Assembly (NCBI GenBank): GCA_037367405.1
Contig: JAZKJV010002621.1
Coordinates: 868,001-932,000 of the forward strand
DNA: 64,000 nt
Direction: 5' to 3'
From: Ottelia alismoides
Taxonomy: Eukaryota; Streptophyta; Magnoliopsida; Alismatales; Hydrocharitaceae
The notes beneath the pieces were generated by a model. That model worked only from the letters and a program-made list of their open reading frames with translations. It was not told where the DNA came from and did not search any database. Below are positions 21,659 through 33,388 of the stretch, one piece after another (within the stretch, counting starts at the first letter, position 1; each line of letters opens with the position of its first letter). Position numbers and translations under genes: made by a program.

Positions 21659-24600
21659 TGATGAGCGTGAGAGATGAGGTGTCTAATGTCTGGTCTTGGA
21701 GGGCCTACGATGTTCGACAAATCGGATTCGCCAATCGTTGTATCGACGCCTCTCTCGACTCTCAACACTAAACTCAAGTGAATCAATTAACCATTCACCC
21801 ACAACGATTATTAAGCAATAAATGTACATGAGCTAAAATTTATTATATCCTACGAAGAATGTGTATAGTACGCAAGCAGTAGGGGTCAAACCACAAAGGA
21901 GCACATGAGATAGAATAATAAAAAGGAGTAGACAACTCATGATACTTTTATGCTTTTAATTTTTTATTATTTTTATAGGTTTTCAAGTTTTTATATTATA
22001 TATATTTATTTAACTTTGTAAATTTTAAAATTTTATTTTATAAAATAAAATATAAGATATTACCAAATGTATAATTATATATGTAGATATATACATATAA
22101 GGAGTATATAAAGAAAAGAACAAAAGAGATGTTTTGTATTTTTCAAATATAATAAATAAACTCAAAAATTCATAAAAAAGAAAATATTATTGGGTTATAT
22201 ATATATTTGGTAATTTTTGGATAAATTTTGAGATATTTACGAATTTTTAAATAAGAAAATACCAAAAAAATCAAATATTAAATCAAAGAACTTGAATTGG
22301 GACTAATAGATATCTATCAAATCAGATTGATCACAAATCTAATTTCCCTGAATACTAGATCTTCTAAAGAAAGTTCAGAAACCAAAACCTATTTATATGA
22401 TTTCTTTGAATTTTTAGAAATTTATACGGTTTTCTATAATTTTTTAAATTTTAAGTTTTCAATACTATTTTCTGAAAATTCTTGGTTAGAAAATCAAATA
22501 TATCTAAATAATAAAACAATATTTTTGGGGAATTTTTATGATATTTTATATTTTTATAAAATTCTAAATGCTAAATATGAGAAAATGCAATATTTTATAT
22601 TTTTATAAATAGAAAAATAATTTTTATTTCCTTAAAAAAATACATGTTATATAATATGGTTCCATGCACTTGGATAATTTTCCAATGATTTTTAGATGCA
22701 AAATGCTATTTTTAATAATTAAAACACAAGCACAAAATTAAATTTACAATACATGGAACTAAATGTAATTTCCTTAAAGTTTTGAGCATTTGATAACATA
22801 TTGAACAAGTCCAGTAGCATACATGCAATATCTCCACAGTTTTAAAACATTATCTGCATTAGCATGAGTATAAATGCAAGTATCTACAATATCATGGCCC
22901 AATATTCAAATTTACCAGAAAGTGTTACACTAATATTCAAAGTTTTGAAATCAAATATAAATACACAAATCCACAAGGGTATCCACGTAAAATTTCCAGC
23001 CTCCTCGCGTGCACAAGCACGCGAGGTGACATGGAATGGACTAAAGTGCAAATATCGAAAGTACGAGTCCTTAGTGTAAATTATATAGAAATATATATAT
23101 ACACACACACTATAAATGAAGGTTTATGGACTAAAAAGAAAATATATAAAGGTGGGGAAAGTTCCGCAAAATACCCAAAGAGGTATGCGACCAAACGATG
23201 GATCGAGCATCACTTATCCATGTGGCAAACAACGGACATCTGATACCCCATCAATGATGGAGGGTGTGGATAAGATCTGGCTCTTCATCGAGCTGCTGAC
23301 GCATGGGCTGATCCAATGACGGAGATCAGAACCGGAGCGTCGAGGTGATGGGACAACTGATCGAGAATATCTCCATCATCTTACCTCCCGCGAGGCTTCT
23401 GGCGGGCTCAAAAAGGAGCTGAAGCTCCTCCGCACCTAGTGGCATGCTCAAAGATCTCCAGAACCCATCGATGGGATCCTGGCAATACTGAGAAGTTGGC
23501 GCACCTGGAGGACTTTTTGCTGGATAAAAATAGACCCTAATTGTGTTTTCATGCTCCAGGCATGCACAGTTAGCGTGCAAACACAACAAGGATACTACTG
23601 GGTTGATTTGGAGCAAAATGGGGGTGAAGATGCATTGTAGTGGAGCTGCTCTGACGATAGGTAGAGGAGTGTTGATCTCCCAGATATGAGCAAGATCTGG
23701 GGTAGAAAGGAGTCATGGCGGAAGAAGATGAGAAGGCGAAGTTGTAGAGGTGATTAAGCGGGTAGAGGATAGTTGATTCAAGGTGAACAGAGGCTAGATC
23801 CTAGAGCTCCGATGAACTATGATTTTGAGATTTTAGGATTTAAACAACGAAATCAAACGAACTAAAAGGCAAAGTTACTCTACTGCTATTGCTAGGAATC
23901 GAAAAAGTGAAAGAAAAACTCAGCTCACCTGCTTGATGTTGCCGAGAGCAGAGATCGCACAGAGGAGCTCCAACGAAGGGTTGAATCACCTTGACACGCC
24001 TTCGTCCTCAATGTGAATTGACGGGGATCACCACCTATCACCGAGGAACACTTAAAGCTTCGATCCAAGGGGTCAAAACTAGATCAAGAGGGATTAGATT
24101 CGAATTGAAGCTCAGAGGTTTTCTTTATAGCATTGACATGGATACTTGAAAGAATTAGGGTTTTTGCCCAAATTGATGCGAGATCGATCAAGGATTTGGT
24201 CTGGCCTACGAGAGCATTGATCGAGGAGAAAATTTCATGAAATAAGGGAGGTGATTCGTTCAATGTAGAGTGAGCTAAAATAGGGAGAAGGATCGGGTTC
24301 AACATCTGACATCGACAGGTCTAGGGAGACCATAGAGTTGACTAGAGTTAACTCGAACTTGTCTCCCATTGCTCCACGTAGGTGAAGGATATGGAAAGAT
24401 CCTTAAGTGCATCACGGAAGCTTGAGGATCACATCATTTGTGATCGGGAACAACTAGTCGCACTAGTTGCTCGGGGTAGTAGAATTTTAAAAAATTCAAT
24501 GATGAAACCACATGATCTAAGAACACTTCTCGGATCGTTTCACCTCAACCACAAACAAGTATTAGGTTTACCTATTGAAGCATGGTTGTGATCGAGTCTC

Positions 24601-26971
24601 TAAAACAAGATACCTCATGTCGCAGGTCTGATCCAACAGAGGTGACACTTGTGAGCGTGTTGATGAGACGCATGCTCCTCGCAATCCATGTTGATAATCC
24701 AAGCGGCGAATTTCCTAATCTAGTCTCACGAGATCCGACGTCTTCTTCACGAGCGAGGCACACCGAAGGAGATGGAGGTCCATGAGCAAACGATCCGGCA
24801 ACATAACGATGATGTTGCAGCAATGGTGACTCTCTCTAAGGCTCCATGGTGGACGACCACAAGAGAGGAGAGGAGGAGAGAAACTTGGTGTGTAGAGAGA
24901 GAGAGATGGAGAGAGTATCATTCCTCTTGGAATTATGTGTGTTTTCTAAAAGGCAAGGACTACCCTTCCTTTTATACTAGTTGGATGTATATGGATCTCA
25001 AATTATGTGCTCTCTTAATCCAACAGTTTAGACTAAGAGGTTATTAATCAATGGACACGATTTGTTGCTACAAATTTGCAACAACAAATAGTTTAAAATA
25101 AATTAATTATATCATTTTGAAGATAATAATTAATTCATTTTAGATTTAATTAATATACATAGATAATGTGAAGACCAAGTCCCTTTATTATACCTTTGGT
25201 GGTTGTCCCCCCTGGACAAGTCAATCACTTCTCTATGAGAGGAGTCACCAAAATCCAGACCTGTTGCATCACTCCCTCGGAATGGAAGCATCATGGTTAT
25301 ACAATCGTTTATGATCACATCACCCTCAGGTATTCCTAATATCTGTACATCCTGCATACTGGAAGACCCAGAGTAAACCTGAAGTATTAGAACAATTTTA
25401 CACTGTCTACTTTAGGGTTTTATCATTAAGTTTCTCATTTGACTATTGGTAGTTGGTATCGATCAATATACTTTCCAAAAGCATATATCATACCTAGGTG
25501 TTAATCATATACTTTCTAAAAGTATATATCAAACCTACGAATCCAGTCAAGCTTCCAAAGCGAGATGGCCATGCACGGAATTTGATTCTTCCTAATATCC
25601 CATGAGTGATCTCATGTGTTCCGGTTCAGCAATGAACCTGTATGATCCCTTTGAGAGATCGTATTACTCATATGCCATTGCACGCACACCAGCGTGCTAG
25701 TGTATAGACCTTGGTTAGGTCATCAACCTATTGGTCTACCAAATGTACATACTCAGATATATAGTAACACATCTGTCTCCGGTCAGAGGATGCGTGCCTA
25801 TATTGTGACAACATATGACATAGGACTTTGGTTATCTCGATCTCGTTAAGTCAACTCTTTGACCTAACTTATCTAACACATCTGAATCTTTATTCCTATG
25901 CAGAGGACTTGCATCCAGATGTCGGCTAGATATCAGCTTTTAGAGAAAGGATTGCCATCTCCTTCTCAGATTGGAGATCATCTCTTAATAATCATTTGAC
26001 GATGCTTGATGAGTACTCAATCTAACTCTTTAGATATTCATCCAAGCACCAACCTCTATGATTCAAAAATTGAATCAACAACTGTATGATCATTAAGATG
26101 GTCATGGTACATAACCCTAAATGTATTAAAGGACCTATTATGCAAATTGATTATTCTTAGTGTATATGTACATTATAGGTACAATATACCTATATTTTTT
26201 ATTACCTTATTTTTAGTGTATTTTTAACAGTTTATTTTTTATGTTTGTGTTTTTAGTATGATACAAATAATATTACAAGTATTGAAAAATATAAGAGAAC
26301 TAAAAAGACAAAGAATGAATAAGTGATAGTGCAATAGGGATCCAAAAGTCAACTTTTGCATCTTAACTCTAATTTTAATGAAATCACATTTATTATATAG
26401 ATAATTTAATTTAGAGTACAATAAAAGTGAGTTTGGGTAATTTTGAGTTCATATGGAGAAGATATCGATTTGTGAAGTTTTGTTTGCGGTTTTTTTTCAA
26501 ATGTGTGTCCCGTTACACTGTAAAATATTTTCTCTTGCAATTATTTTGTGTTTTTCTATGTATTTTTATGTAAAAGTTTTGTATTGAAGATATCTTTATT
26601 TGAAGAGTGTAAGAGTGTGTAAAAATTAGTGTAAGTTTGAGTTGTATATAGTGTACAAGTCATCTAGGGTTTCCAAGCGACATTCTTATTTTGTTTGTAT
26701 TTTATTACACTTATCTCCTTCTAATTTATTCCTTGTCGACCAAGTCAACATTGACTTAATATCGGGGTTTAGGGTCAGTTAGTATTTATAATATTTCCAT
26801 TATTTTTCTTTTCTTTATCCATTTATTTTGTTTTTAAATACATGTATTTTAGGACTATTTACAGACAAAGTTATGAAGTTAATTTGTACATGTTAGCTTT
26901 ATTTACATGTATTTAGCTAGGATTTTAAAGATAAAATAAAAGTATAAAGGTGTATGAATGGGTATTCATTA
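21659..26971 (-). repeat. Element C: solo gypsy LTR carrying an insertion
   Basis: The segment begins TGATGAGCGTGAG and ends GGTATTCATTA (the usual ATTCATCA with C to T). It is bounded by perfect 5-bp duplications GGTCA at 21654-21658 and 26972-26976. Internal landmarks match B and D: the segment ACAAATCGGATTCGCC, the AAAATTTATTATA block near 21835-21850, a GC-rich stretch at 23300-24350 and the CTTGTCGACC segment near 26731. No primer site, polypurine tract or internal genes are present. Without the insertion at 24383-26111 it would be about 3.58 kb, the family size. Solo LTRs arise by recombination between the two LTRs of one element. A perfect 10-bp stem (CCTCGCGTGC/GCACGCGAGG) lies at 23003-23026. 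Confidence 0.8.
24383..26111 (-). repeat. Probable solo LTR of another family inside LTR C
   Basis: This 1.73-kb block has no counterpart in the B and D LTRs. Read on the minus strand it starts TGTACCATGACC and ends ATATCCTTCA, and it contains a good TATA box (GTATAAAAGG, 24968-24977) followed by a CT-rich leader-like stretch, as in copia LTRs. I find no matching 5-bp duplication (GTAGG left, TAACC right). About 300 bp of LTR C seem to be missing on its right side, so a deletion may have removed it. Frames inside (for example 24772-25047 +) are not convincing genes. Confidence 0.45.
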
Positions 26972-26977
26972 GGTCAT
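26972..26977. repeat. Overlapping target duplications between C and D
   Basis: GGTCAT contains the right duplication of C (GGTCA, 26972-26976) and the left duplication of D (GTCAT, 26973-26977). Partners are GGTCA at 21654-21658 and GTCAT at 45888-45892. Confidence 0.85.
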
Positions 26978-29900
26978 TGAAAAGCGAGAAAAGCGAGAGC
27001 CGCTAAATAGTGTTCTGACAAATCAGACTCACTTTCGCTGATGCGACTACTCAAGCCTCTTCGTTATTCAACAATTAACCCACACAATCAATCGAGGAAT
27101 GAATAGCAAGGATTAAAATTTATTATACCCTACTAAAGATGTACAATGGTAAGCAAGTAGGGGTCGAACTCAGGAAGCAAGGGTGTAGAGCATAGATAAA
27201 AATCCAATCCTAGGTCTAATACATAACTTAGCCAATCTAATTTCTTTTTGTGGGTTTTTAAATTTTTAAATTTTTTTATTTAATTTTTAATTTTTAATTT
27301 TGTATTTTGATTTTTAATTTTCTGATTTTTATAAATTTGTATTTTATATTTTTTTTATTTTCTTTTTCAATATTGGAAAATAAAGACAATGTAGTAAAAG
27401 AAGTGATAAAATATTTATAAAAGTAAACAAAAATAGTCAAATATTCAGAAATAAAATCTTTTTAGTCTTTTTATATTTTTCTACTGTTTTTGTGATTTTT
27501 GGGTAATTTTCAGATTGTTTTTGGTATTTTTTAAATAATAAGATGAAGCAAAACAGTGAATAAAAGGCTGGCTGTGAGAAAAATGAAAATTAAAAATAGC
27601 AAGAAGTCACAAAAATTTTGCAAACTAATTTTAAAATAAAGACAATAGCAACAGGAAACCACAGAACTTGAGTTTACAAATTTTAGAGTTTTCTACTATT
27701 TTCTAGAATTTTTTGAAGTTTTTAAGTGTTTTTGAATTTTTAAGGTTTTTCTTTTGAGATTTTTAGTGAATTTTGGGTTGAAATTAAAGCAGGTCAAAAC
27801 ACACAACAGGAAATATTTTTTGAATTTTTTAAGCCCTTTTAATATTTTTTTGGTATTTTCTAAACTAGACATTGCTGAAACAACATGTTTTTGATTTTTA
27901 ATAAATATAAAAATACAATAAAATTAAAAACTAAAAATATGGGGTGAAAGTAGAAGCAAGCAGGAGCTTAAACGTATCTTTTTGAGAATTTTTAGCGATC
28001 AAATGAGGTGTGAAATAAATATGCTAAGCACACAAAAATCCTAAGCCTGGCAGGGGTATAAATGTAATTATAGAAACATCCAGGGGCTTAGCAGCAATTT
28101 TCACCAAAGAGACACGCGCAAAACACGTGATATTTCATTCACAGGGGCATATTTGTAAATATCGAAACCCGGCAGGACATACATGCAATTAACCCACAAA
28201 CATATTTAAATGTCCACATAGAGGGGTGTAACTGCAAATGCATAAATGTTCGGGATAAATAGTGCAAAATGCCCAAGACGCACGCGCCCCAGTCACGTGA
28301 GGTGACGTGGCGTGGACTGAAGTGCAAATAATGAAAGCATGAGGGCCTAAGTGCAAATATTACAAAACTTTTTAAACTACAGACGAAAGTTTTTAGACTA
28401 AAAAGCAAATGCAAAAAGTCGTGGGTAGAAGATGCAAAATACCCACGGACTCGATCGTGCGGCCGATGGCGATTCACTTGGACACGTGGCGAGGATCGAG
28501 CGGCTGGTACCCCTTCGTCGTGGACGGTTGAGATTAAATCGTGGACGGTCAATCCAACGGCGGGGAGCCACAAGCGATCGGACGGCTGGCGTCGCGTCTG
28601 GAGGAGGCGTCTGATCCAACGGCAGGGGGAGGTTCACGAAGAACATCTCCCCGGCGAGCTTCGAACGGCGACTGCGGCCGACACATGGCCGCTCCGGCCC
28701 CCGGATCAAGGGCAAAAGGATCCTGGGATACTTCCGCGTCAGATGATGGCCTCCGACGAGGCGGAGGCGGCGTGAAGCGGCCGGACGAGGAAGGTGACTT
28801 GGGCGGAGGAGCCAGGAGTCGATGATGGTCGATGGAGCCTTCTCTGGGGCTCGGACCTGCAGGGTTAAGTTCGCAAAAACTAGGCGAGCAAAATGAAGGT
28901 CTCGGGTGATCCTATGGGGCGAAGAGTGGGTCGAGCGATGAGCTCCAGCGAACGGCGGAAAAGGGAGCTCGGTCGACTCGATCTGAGCGAGATCGAGATG
29001 AATGGAGGGTGCTGCGGGATGAAGGAGTGAAGGGGAAGATAACGGAGGGGGTTTGAGGTCGAGTCGAGGCGTTGAGTGATCGGAAATGATGGGCGGAGCT
29101 CAGCTCCGCCATGGGTTTGATCAACGATTCACGGCGATTGGGTGAACAACAAGCAAAACTGCTACTTATCTAACCTAGTCTACGCTACAGCTTCAAGAAA
29201 ACGAAGAGAAAAGGGGAAGAAACTCACCAGAGGCGACGGGCTGTGAAGCACAGCGGAGCTCCGGCGAGGGGTCGAATCACTTCGATTCAACACCAAACAA
29301 CGCAAACCCCGGGTCGATTCGACTCCCACTGTCACTAGGAGCACGAAGAGGTAGAGGTTTTCGGTTGAAAATGGCGGAAGAAGGATTAGATTCAAATCGA
29401 AGTCGGGAGGTTCTTTTTGTAGGGTTGACGAATGGCGTGGAAGACGAGGCTCGAACCGCCTCGATCAGTGGTCTTCAGCCCCAGATTTCACTAGGGCGTG
29501 AATCACCATTGATCGAGGAGAAAAAATGCAGAAGACCTCATCATGGATTAGTGCAAGGTCAAGCCTAAGAAATGGCGCAAAGATGGGACAAAACTTCTCT
29601 GACAGGCCTGGAGGAGAAGGTCAGACAGTTGACCTAGGTCAACTGTCAGACCAACCTGGTTGGTCCACGTGGACCAACCAGGAAAAAATCCACCAAAATT
29701 TATTTCAAAAATTGAAATAAAATAGTAAATTAATGAATTTCGTTTTGGTTAAATAATAAAAAATGTTTATTAATTTATGAAGTATTTTATTACGAATTTT
29801 AATTATTTTTATGAGGCTTATTTTTACAAGTTCACTTTTTAGCCCTTTATAGGTATAATACCTATGTGTTTTAGCATTTTATTTTTATTTTAGGTGTTTT

Positions 29901-30820
29901 AATGTTATTATTTTTATTTAGTATTTTATAAAATTATAAAATACTTTTATCTACACACATATATTTTTATTTTAATTTTATGATATATTTTAGACACTTA
30001 ATAAAATAAAAATTTTATTTGTATAGGTATAGATACAAGTGTTATACCCATGCATTTTATTTACAAATAATTTTATTTTGTGCTTTAGTTATGTTTTTAT
30101 TCTGATTTTAATACACATAATTATTATATGTAATAATTACAACATTATAAAAATATAAAAATAATAAATTGAATATTTTAATCTGTACAAGTATACAATA
30201 GGGGTCCAAAATTCAACTTTCAAACCGTAGCTCCGCCAACTGCGAAACCACCTCCATTAAATAGCTTATTTTCTTCTATATACAATTAAAGGTGAGTATG
30301 CTGCATTTGGAGTTCTCAGTTGTGAGATACGGGTCTGGGAAGTTGGGATTCTGGATTTTTATTCAGACCATAACTTTTTATCTGTGCATTATTTTTCTGT
30401 GAAATCAATTTTGTATTTTTCTTTATTTAATTATCTACAACTTTCATGTACAAAGTTTCTTTATTTGATGTATAAAAAGTGGAACCAAAAATAGGTCCCA
30501 AAATGAATAAAGAATGAATAGAATGTATAGGTATTTTATCTGTATTTCTGACCTTATCTCCCCCTACTTTATTCCTTGTCGACCTATTCATCAAGATGCC
30601 TAGGTCTCGGGGTTTCGGGTCATAAAATATTTACAATATTTTATTCTTTTTATTTTCTTTATTTACTCTATAATTTTGGCCTTAAATACAGCATTTTATA
30701 CACTATATAGATGCACATGCATGAATGCTAAGATGATGAAATTAATGCTATTTACAGGCATTTGCTAGGGTTTTTGATGCCAAAATGATAGAATAAAGAT
30801 GATGAAATGTGGATTCGTCA
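26978..30820 (-). repeat. 3' LTR of element D (left copy)
   Basis: On the + strand it begins TGAAAAGCGAG and ends GGATTCGTCA (the right copy has GGATTCATCA). It contains the AT-rich block 27230-28000, the CCCCTG phrase block 28040-28400, a GC-rich island 28430-29560 whose short frames on both strands look compositional, and the palindrome pair at 29624-29682. Confidence 0.93.
29624..29682. promoter_or_regulatory. Paired palindromes in LTR D (W-box dyad and G-box)
   Basis: A perfect 24-bp palindrome (half-site GACAGTTGACCT, 29624-29647) is followed 7 bp later by a perfect 28-bp palindrome (half-site CCTGGTTGGTCCAC, 29655-29682) centred on CACGTG. TTGACC/GGTCAA are W-box cores, usual WRKY sites, and CACGTG is a G-box, a usual bZIP/bHLH site. 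The pair recurs at 44683-44741 and, in variant form, in B. In the element's sense direction it lies about 1.14 kb into the LTR, so a promoter role is plausible but inferred. Confidence 0.7.
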
Positions 30821-30833
30821 TCCCCCTATACTT
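30821..30833 (-). promoter_or_regulatory. Polypurine tract of element D
   Basis: The minus strand reads AAAGTATAGGGGGA directly before the LTR terminus TGACGAATCC (TGATGAATCC in the other LTR). Confidence 0.85.
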
Positions 30834-33388
30834 TACCTTTGCTAGTCCCTAGCAAACACTTATGCAATAAGTGCAAAAAGAAAAAGAAAGAAAAGAAAAA
30901 GAAGAAATGTGGATTTTATTTGATTGTCAAACTTGTCTTCACAAAATCAAAGTTTGGAGCTTAAGTCGGACCTTTGGAAATTTAGTGCGGGCGGAACCTT
31001 ATTGAGAACCGTATTTGAAATCCAACATCCCCTGAGAATCCCAAAACTCTGTCCAAGTCTCCTCAATAGCCAGGTCAGAAATATATCAATTCATATGCAA
31101 ACTCTTACGACTATGAATCTGACTTATACAGTGTAAGTGATGGTGGCTCTCCCCAACTAGAATGACAAAGAAACTGACTTCTCCAGTACGACAACCCAAT
31201 GATTCCCCAATCCAATGACTCCATCCTCGAGGAGCAGGATATTCCCTTCTAAGTTCAAGTGGCAACCAGCTCAAGAGGAGGGGGTGAAGAGAAGAATGGA
31301 CGGTAGCCAGTGTAGCTACCTATCCCGGGATGCAAGACCAGTGTAGTCAAGTCATCCTGCTGCAGGCTCACATGATATGACTTTGATGCTCAAGCTTGCT
31401 TATTGACTTTGTACATACTTGCAGGCTTTTTATTTTTGTACATGCCTAACTTTTTTTTTTGAAATACTATTCACAGCAGCATTTACATAAGGAGTTTTTC
31501 CTCTTGAGCCAGTAGATTATCCCTCTTTTGAAGCTTTATTGCAATCCACAGCCTCCTGTCTTTAGACTTCCTAATCACTGGACGGGTTGGGGTGCACTTC
31601 CCTCCCTAGAGGAGGACAAATGCTTCCACTTGTGTGCGTCTCATACCGGCAAATCCAATCCCCTCACCACTCCAACTGAGTTGAGCCATGTGAAAGGTGC
31701 AGGTGTCCAAGTTAGGTCATTATCAACAAGAGTCGTGTGTGTGCTCCGAAATACTCTACTTAGGCAGTCAAGAATCCATTGAACCAAGTCCCTTGATCCT
31801 CAAAGAATTAAGTCAACTAGACCTGAAGTACCTCAAACCCAGTTCCTATAAGGTTCCTGTTATTAGGTAGATTTTAAGGTCCAATCAAGCTCCAATCTCC
31901 GGATTTTACTTAGACTTGTTCAACTATCAAACTCAATCCGAAAAATGCTAATGCTATGCAATGCAATGCAGAAAATATTTTTGTGATGCAATGTTCAAGA
32001 TTTTGAACTTTTTATGGATTTTTGAAAATATGATGATGATGCATATGCAAATGCATTTTTTGTATTTTTCAAACAGATTTTTCAAATGTTTTTGGATTTT
32101 AATTTTGCAAATAATTTTTGGGAATTTTGAAAACAAAAAGATTTGGCTAAAAACTAGGTGAAAATATTTACACGAGAGTGCTTCTTATATTTACAAGAAG
32201 TGGATTTTAAGAATTTACAAGGTACGTGATCAATTTTATACATGTATACATATAGTGGATTTTGGGTGAGATGTATGTATTCCTCAAACTTATTTGACAC
32301 AAGCTTTTCACACAATTTTTGAAAACTATAGTCCAAAATAATTTTTACAAACATTTTTGCAAACATGTACACACATTTGAAAATCATTTTGCAAAGGTTT
32401 TCAAAACAGTATATATAGGTTTTTCAAAAATATTTTTGCAACCATTTTTCAAACCATTTGCAAATCATTTTTCAAACATTTTTATTTCACACAAAGGAAA
32501 TAAATTTTACAATCCACACATTTTACACAGGTTGAAAACATGTAACAAAACATTTTCAAAATAGTTTTCAATAGATGTTCACAAAGATTTTCAAACTATT
32601 TTTCAAACATTTTGCAAAAAACATTTTCACCTGATTTATTAATCAGTAAATACAAAAAGAATCTGAGGAATAACCACATCTTTTTATTAAGGATTTTTAA
32701 TGATTTTTAAAGAATTTTTAGCCATATTATTATTAAGAAAATACGAAAGTACGGGTTATGGCTAAAGCACAGTATATACGACCCCCCTATACTTAGCTTG
32801 AGCTATGTCCTCATAGATCGGGGAGAAAAGAGAAGACATAACTCGTACTGAGTATAGGAAAATCTAAAGAATAAAGGAATACAGAGATGAATGAACGAAT
32901 GAGAAGTTGACCGTCCCCCCTATACTTAGGATCAAATAATCCTAAGTATAGCAGACTGTACACAAAGCAGGGAGGGTCAAGGGTGGGAATGAACAGATCG
33001 TACTCAGATTGTCTCCCCCTATACTTAGGGTAAGGTATCCCTAAGTATAGACAAGAAGAGGAGACAATGGAGAGGATCGAAAAGAATAGAATTAACTCGG
33101 GGTGCACACCCCCCTATACTTAGGACAAAGTACGTCCTAAGTATAGAAAACTGTCTACAAGGGGCGACACCTTTTTGATAGATAAAGAAAATAGAAGAGG
33201 AAAAGAAGAAAAGGAGAAAAGGAGAAAAAAGATGAAATTGGGTATGAACAACTCGGGATGCACATCCCCCCTATACTTAGGATAGAGTACATCCTAAGCG
33301 TAGCAGTGATGAAAGGGATGGCATCAATTCGGTAAAATAAGATAAAAGAAATTGAAAAGAAGAAAAGAAGAAAAAACGAAAAGGGAAA
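30834..33388 (-). other. Element D: noncoding 3' tail
   Basis: It lies between integrase and the polypurine tract, where Athila env-like genes sit. No long frame exists. Four hairpins occupy 32920-33303. AT-rich CATTTTTCAAA-type words fill about 31960-32640, and a block at 31040-31950 is nearly identical to 12250-13150 of B. Two short frames (31528-31782 + and 31086-31274 -) are kept in both B and D, but so is the whole DNA block. Confidence 0.75.
32920..33303 (-). repeat. Array of four hairpins, element D
   Basis: Hairpins lie at 32920-32951 (perfect 13-bp arms, CTATACTTAGGAT), 33019-33050 (perfect 12-bp, CTATACTTAGGG), 33114-33146 (perfect 13-bp, CTATACTTAGGAC) and 33271-33303 (one mismatch). 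The first three are 95-99 nt apart. On the sense (minus) strand each is followed by GGGG or more. A looser pair of half-sites lies near 32790 and 32850. The order and loop sequences of the first three correspond one-to-one with those of B. Confidence 0.92.

Noticed and set aside
22297..22608. 103-codon Phe/Tyr-rich frame in LTR C
   Set aside because: AT-rich composition gives long runs of Phe, Tyr, Asn and Lys codons; no family resemblance.
28398..28825. Arg/Pro-rich frames in the D LTRs, repeated at 43456-43883
   Set aside because: They are repeated only because the two LTRs are copies; both strands are open owing to high GC.
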